NCBI GenBank assembly: GCA_963728365.1
Contig: CAVSJI010000003.1
Span: forward strand, 62,001 to 126,000
Direction: 5' to 3'
Length of the DNA: 64,000 nucleotides
DNA from: VRUE01 sp963728365
Lineage (GTDB): Bacteria; Actinomycetota; Thermoleophilia; Solirubrobacterales; 70-9
Shown here: piece after piece, positions 60,761 through 64,000 of the stretch
Layout: every line of letters begins with the position of its first letter
Numbering within the stretch: the first letter of the stretch is position 1
Made by a program: the position numbers and the translations under genes
Notes under the pieces: model-generated
Seen by the model: the letters and a program-made list of their open reading frames with translations, nothing else
Databases searched by the model: none
Told to the model about the DNA's origin: nothing

Positions 60761-61435
60761 ATGAGCGCCGCTCCCTCTGCCGAAGCGAGCTCCGGCGGGG
60801 CGCCCACCCCCGAGCAGGGATCGGTGGCGCCCCACATAGAGGCTGAGTTCCCTGGCCTCGGCATCGCCTGGGTCGAGCTCGACGCCCAGCCGCGACGCAG
60901 CCCCGAGTCGGTGCGCCGCCGCCTGCGCGACCTCTCCGACCGCTTCTACGGCTCGCACGCGATCCACATGCGCGAGCGGCCGATCCCCTGGGCCTACCGC
61001 GTCTTCTTCCGCCAGATCGGGCTCGACCCCGATCGGACCCGCACCCCGGTCGAGCAGCTCGCCCTCGACCGGCTCCACGACGGCGCCTTCACCAGCAGGG
61101 GCATGCCCGCCGACGCGATCGCGATCGCCACGGCCGAGACCGGCGTCGCGCTGCGTGCCTTCGACGCCGAGCGGCTGGAGGGTCGCCTCTGCATCCGCGA
61201 CACAGCTCCGGGCGAGTCACTCCCCGACAAGCCCGGCGAGCTGACCCAGGGGACCTTGACGATCGCCGACGAACGCACCCCCCTTGCCCTGCTCTTCGGC
61301 GAGGACGCCGCCGAGCGAACCACCGTCAACGCCGAGGCCCAGCGCATCGCGATCGTCGCCATCCAAGTCAAGGGCGTCCCCCAGGCGTCCATAGACGAGG
61401 CCCTCTGGATCGCCTCAGCCGCGGTTGAAGCGTAG
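60761..61435 (+). CDS. B3/B4 tRNA-binding-domain protein
   Basis: 224 aa from the ATG at 60761. IPWAYRVFFRQIGLDPDRTRTPVEQLALDRL resembles the B3/4 domain that, in phenylalanyl-tRNA synthetase beta chains, edits or binds; here it is free-standing. The later part (VALRAFDAERLEGRLCIRDTAPGES, LLFGEDAAERTTV) fits the same family. The role is probably RNA or amino-acid linked, unproven. It is the left convergent neighbour of palindromic element copy 5. Confidence 0.78.
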   Translation: MSAAPSAEASSGGAPTPEQGSVAPHIEAEFPGLGIAWVELDAQPRRSPESVRRRLRDLSDRFYGSHAIHMRERPIPWAYRVFFRQIGLDPDRTRTPVEQLALDRLHDGAFTSRGMPADAIAIATAETGVALRAFDAERLEGRLCIRDTAPGESLPDKPGELTQGTLTIADERTPLALLFGEDAAERTTVNAEAQRIAIVAIQVKGVPQASIDEALWIASAAVEA

Positions 61436-61441
61436 TCGGGG

Positions 61442-61555
61442 GAGGCCATCCCGATAGGGGTTCCGCTTAACTTTTTCGGTGTGGCGGAGGTGGGCTGGCG
61501 CCGCTAGCTCACGACGAAAAAGTACAAGACGCTCCACCCCTATCGGGATGACCTC
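61442..61555. repeat. Palindromic element family A, copy 5
   Basis: 114 bp. 19-bp outer arms GAGGCCATCCCGATAGGGG (61442-61460) and complement (61537-61555), one mismatch. Inner halves TTCCGCTTAACTTTTT and AAAAAGTACAAGACGCTCCA. It starts 6 bp after the B3/4 stop and ends on the base before the TTA stop of the convergent gene, so again it is the intergenic region. Confidence 0.95.
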
Positions 61556-61957
61556 TTACCCGCCGCCGAACCGGCCGACGCGGAACGAAAGCCCGCCTGA
61601 GGCGCGCTGAAAGGCTCGGCGGAGGGCAATGAAGGAACCTCCGAAAGCCACAGCGCCAACCGCGAGGCAAATCGCGAGAATTAGGCCGGAAAGGTAGAAG
61701 AGGCCGCCTGTGACCACGACGAAGGCCATCCCCGCCAGAAGAGTGGTGTGGGAGCGGTAGCCGGCGAAGTGCTCGCGGATGGCTACCTCCAGACCGCCAA
61801 GGCCTGCGAGGACGACGCCGACTCCGACTGCTGTCGGATGGCCGCCGAAGAGGCCGATGGCCAGGGCGATGATTCCGGCCAGGATCGTCAGCTCGGCAAG
61901 GGGAAAGCTTCCCCATGGAGCAGGGGGCAGCTCCTCTGTCTTGCGCCTCTCGGTCAA
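61556..61957 (-). CDS. Small membrane protein
   Basis: 133 aa from a TTG at 61957. Several hydrophobic segments: LAELTILAGIIALAIGLFGG, AVGVGVVLAGLGGLEVAI, TTLLAGMAFVVVTGGLFYLSGLILAICLAVGAVAF in outline, ending basic (RVGRFGGG). Resembles no family that I can name. The TTG overlaps a TGA of the upstream gene in a different frame (TTGA), which supports coupling if that gene's frame is restored. Confidence 0.7.
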   Translation of the reverse strand: MTERRKTEELPPAPWGSFPLAELTILAGIIALAIGLFGGHPTAVGVGVVLAGLGGLEVAIREHFAGYRSHTTLLAGMAFVVVTGGLFYLSGLILAICLAVGAVAFGGSFIALRRAFQRASGGLSFRVGRFGGG

Positions 61958-62441
61958 CGGCCGTAAGCCGTCCGGATAACGGGCATCCCGAGGAGACCTT
62001 GACCCGCCACCAGCCCATCAGCAGGCCGATCGGGCCGAGGAGCGGGCGAGAGTGCCAGTAGCCGCAACCCGGTTCGCCGAGATCGGCACGCGAGATCTGC
62101 ATCCACTTGTGCTTAGCGGGAGCATCAAGCATCCGATCAAGCAACTCCCGATTGCGAGTCTCAAGCTCCTGGCGCTCGGTCAGAGCGGTGCGAGCCCCGC
62201 CAATCCGCTCGGCTAGGGCGTCCCGCACCCGCTCAAGCTCATCCAGCTCCGCCACTCGAGGCTCCGCGAATCCCCCGGGAACCTCAGCGTCGATATCAAG
62301 CCTCGGAAACGCCTCCGCCCGCAGTCGAGAAAGCTCATGCTCAAGCCGCCCGATCTGCCGCCGGAGCTCAACCCGAGCAAGCCGCTCATCGCCCCCAACT
62401 CGAAGCGCCGTAAGCGTCTCGTGTTCAAGCAAGTCCAGCAT
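61954..62441 (-). pseudogene. Coiled-coil protein, C-terminal frame probably disrupted
   Basis: Starts at the ATG at 62441. A heptad-like coiled coil covers the first 100 residues (VELRRQIGRLEHELSRLRAE, LERVRDALAERIGG, ERQELETRNRELLDRML). Then a compact block follows: GYWHSRPLLGPIGLLMGWWR and VKVSSGCP. After that the literal frame has no stop and runs into the opposite-strand gene region for about 150 residues that look like a shadow. Restoring one base near 61981-61985 would give a normal end at TGA 61954-61956 overlapping the next start. So a 1-base deletion, real or from sequencing, is likely. Confidence 0.6.
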
Positions 62442-62498
62442 GGAACCCGAGTCGAGTGTAGATCACCGCAGCCCGGCCAAAAGCGATGACCACGTTAA

Positions 62499-62610
62499 GG
62501 AGCGTCTTGGCAGGGGTGGAGCGTCTTGTACTTTTTCGTCGTGAGCTGGAGGCGTCAGCCTGGCGACTCCACACCGAAAAAGTTAAGCGGAACCCCTGCC
62601 AAGACGCTCC
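62499..62610. repeat. Palindromic element family A, copy 6
   Basis: 112 bp. Perfect 18-bp outer arms GGAGCGTCTTGGCAGGGG (62499-62516) and complement (62593-62610). Inner halves TGGAGCGTCTTGTACTTTTT and AAAAAGTTAAGCGGAACCCC. It lies between the mIHF stop (62628) and the coiled-coil gene start (62441). The arm sequence GGAGCGTCTTG repeats part of the inner half. Confidence 0.95.
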
Positions 62611-62627
62611 CGTCCCGTCACGGCGCT

Positions 62628-62999
62628 TCAGACCAGCACCGCGGAACGCTCGCCCGGGTCTTTCGATCCCAGCTCGGTTGAGAGCAGGGTGCGCTGGCGG
62701 GTTGTGAGGGTGCCGAGGCGCTTGTTCTCGTTGAGGGCGAGGGCGACGAGGAACTTGTGGGCGCGGGTGCGGCCCCAGCGGCGCTGGCTGGTGAGCAGCT
62801 CGGCGAGGGTCATGCTCTCGGTCTCCCAGGGGCACTCGCGGACCACCTCCGCGACCTCGACGTCGCCTCGGGCGATCGAGCGCTTCAGCTCGGCTCGGGC
62901 GAGCCGGACTCGGTTGGCGCGGGCCAGGGCCTGCATGTGCTGGGGGGCCTGGACGGCGGAAGCGGTCATCTGTGCAGGGGCAATCGAAGCTGCGTTCAC
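62628..62999 (-). CDS. mihF: Actinobacterial integration host factor (mIHF)
   Basis: 123 aa. The family core ALARANRVRLARAELKRSIARGDVEVAEVV and SMTLAELLTSQRRWGRTRAHKFLVALALNENKRLGTLTTRQRTLL in outline is the mIHF DNA-binding fold. It bends and organises DNA and is needed for phage integration and chromosome structure in actinobacteria. About 250 bp of non-coding sequence (63000-63252) lie upstream. Its stop is 17 bp from palindromic element copy 6. Confidence 0.88.
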   Translation of the reverse strand: MNAASIAPAQMTASAVQAPQHMQALARANRVRLARAELKRSIARGDVEVAEVVRECPWETESMTLAELLTSQRRWGRTRAHKFLVALALNENKRLGTLTTRQRTLLSTELGSKDPGERSAVLV

Positions 63000-63252
63000 T
63001 GGGACTCCTCCCTCGGGGGTCTATTAACTGGGTAGCTCTGGGCGCCGAACCGGAGATGCTGACCGGCCAGGATGAAGTCGAGAGCCTCACCACCGCTTCC
63101 CTGCCCCGGGATGCGATCGGCGCGCTCGGCAAGCTATGCGCTCAGGGCACCGACCGTCAACCCCGGCCGGACCGGTGGGCCGTCAGCCCACTCGCTAAGA
63201 GCACCTTTTTCGTACCCGCGATCCGACCGGCCGAATCGCTACGAACGCGAAA

Positions 63253-64000
63253 CTACCCCGAGCGGGGTAGATCGGGGAAGCTCTCGACCACTCGCCCGAT
63301 CGCTTCCAGCGCCCGGTCGAGGTGCTCGCGCTCGTGGGTCGCCATCAGGCTGGTGCGCAGCAGGGCGCCGCCCGGGGGGACCGCCGGGTGGATCGCGACG
63401 TTGGTGTAGACGCCGGCGTCGAAGAGCGCCTTCCAGAGCAGCACCGCCTGCCAGTCGTCGCCGACCACGACTGGGACGACCGGCGTGGTCGCCACCGAGC
63501 CGTCGGGGAGCGTCCCCGGCTCGACGACCTCAAGGCCGAGGTGGCGCAGGCCCTCGCGCAGATACTCGGCGTTGGCGAGCAGCGCCTCGAAGAGTCGCGG
63601 CCCGTTGGCGCGAATCACCCGCAGCGCCTCGAGCGCCGCGCCAACCGCGGCGGGCACCGCCGAGGCGCTGAAGACGAAGGAGCGCGAGGCGATCCGCAGA
63701 TACTCGATCACGTCCGCCGGGCCGGCGACGAAGCCGCCGCAGGAGGCAAGGCTCTTGGAGAAGGTGCCCATCCGCAGGTCGACCTCGTCCTCGAGCCCGA
63801 AGAGCTCGCAGGCGCCTGCGCCACGAGCCCCGAGCACGCCCGCGCCGTGCGCCTCGTCGACCATCAGCCGCGCCCCGTGGGCCTGGCAGAGCTCGACTGT
63901 GCGCGGCAGGTCGCAGACGTCGCCCTCCATCGAGAAGACGCCGTCGACGACGACCAGCACGCCGCCGCCGTCCTCGGCCGCCCGCTGCAGCATCTTCTCC
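63253..64000 (-). CDS. Alpha-oxoamine synthase family enzyme (bioF/kbl-like), start outside window
   Basis: Only the C-terminal 249 residues are in the window. GVLVVVDGVFSMEGDVCDL, VDEAHGAGVLGARGAGACE and the PLP-lysine block MGTFSKSLASCGGFV are diagnostic. PPGGALLRTSLMATHEREHL closes the domain. It differs clearly from BioF at 1243 (SKSLASCGG against GKALGSYG), so 2-amino-3-ketobutyrate, serine palmitoyl- or similar acyl-transfer specificity is possible. It ends 253 bp upstream of mihF with no obvious terminator. Confidence 0.82.
   Translation of the reverse strand, partial: EKMLQRAAEDGGGVLVVVDGVFSMEGDVCDLPRTVELCQAHGARLMVDEAHGAGVLGARGAGACELFGLEDEVDLRMGTFSKSLASCGGFVAGPADVIEYLRIASRSFVFSASAVPAAVGAALEALRVIRANGPRLFEALLANAEYLREGLRHLGLEVVEPGTLPDGSVATTPVVPVVVGDDWQAVLLWKALFDAGVYTNVAIHPAVPPGGALLRTSLMATHEREHLDRALEAIGRVVESFPDLPRSG

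Noticed and set aside
61509..61953. A further 150 residues at the end of the coiled-coil protein
   Set aside because: Composition (Arg/His/Pro-rich) is that of a shadow of the overlapping membrane-protein gene, and it ends inside a repeat.
7441..62610. Family A elements as ordinary intrinsic terminators
   Set aside because: The T-run is inside the palindrome and pairs with an A-run rather than following the stem, the inner halves are conserved in sequence, and two copies lie inside a gene. A role at RNA 3' ends is still possible.
7441..62610. Family A elements as MITEs of an IS with target duplications
   Set aside because: No direct repeats flank the copies, flanks are inverted instead, and no transposase with matching ends was found in the window; the IS1380 ends are different.

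Overview
The window is about 64 kb of very GC-rich, densely packed bacterial DNA. Short 4-base start/stop overlaps, frequent GTG and TTG starts and the gene content point to an actinobacterium of the Thermoleophilia/Solirubrobacterales type. The supporting genes are an mIHF-type nucleoid protein, YrbE/Mce-type permeases, a HemQ-like chlorite-dismutase-fold protein, tandem HxlR-type regulators, an F420-type nitroreductase, many acyl-CoA enzymes and a secreted protein of a kind I associate with this order. The taxonomic call is an inference. No rRNA, tRNA or CRISPR array was found.

Layout. 1-7.5 kb: end of an MFS exporter, then a long minus-strand run (biotinyl carrier, enoyl-CoA hydratase, AlkA-like glycosylase, CHASE-GGDEF enzyme, bioB, bioF, bioD). 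7.5-20.7 kb: amidase, TetR-glpK pair, acyltransferase, lactonase-like hydrolase, two SDRs, PhoX-like secreted protein, SixA, PGRP-type amidase and small SnoaL/VOC/GNAT genes. 20.7-25.9 kb: an accessory island with a Fic protein between direct repeats, a DUF433/DUF5615 toxin-antitoxin pair, an Mrr-type endonuclease and an IS1380-family element whose ends and CTAG target duplication are visible. 26-37 kb: acyl-CoA metabolism (two acyl-CoA dehydrogenases, enoyl-CoA hydratase, carboxyltransferase, beta-keto acid cleavage enzyme, CoA-transferase, MerR, nitrilase, TetR). 37-49 kb: small envelope proteins, BolA and CGFS glutaredoxin, IscA-type protein, DegV, a glycosyltransferase-flippase fusion, a phosphatase-like membrane protein, HemQ, ferredoxin reductase and a tandem winged-helix regulator. 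50-64 kb: metH, aldehyde dehydrogenase, sugar dehydrogenase, a YrbE-YrbE-ATPase transporter, a thioredoxin-like protein, mIHF and an AOS-family enzyme running off the edge.

Most notable signal. A family of six related 111-123 bp hairpin elements is scattered through the window (7441, 41158, 45018, 45445, 61442, 62499). Each has the same inner halves (TGGAGCGTCTTGTACTTTTT on one side, AAAAAGTTAAGCGGAACCCC on the other) inside outer arms that differ between copies but are complementary within a copy. Three copies fill the whole gap between the stop codons of convergent genes. Two copies lie in frame inside one membrane-protein gene and lengthen the protein by 37 and 41 codons. I do not recognise this element.

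Other regulatory structure: three related palindromes (15154, 35921, 55286) suggest a TetR regulon run by the protein at 36777-37382. A perfect operator lies between the amidase and tetR genes, a three-half-site operator precedes fic, and a second, smaller palindrome family occurs at 30481 and 55314.
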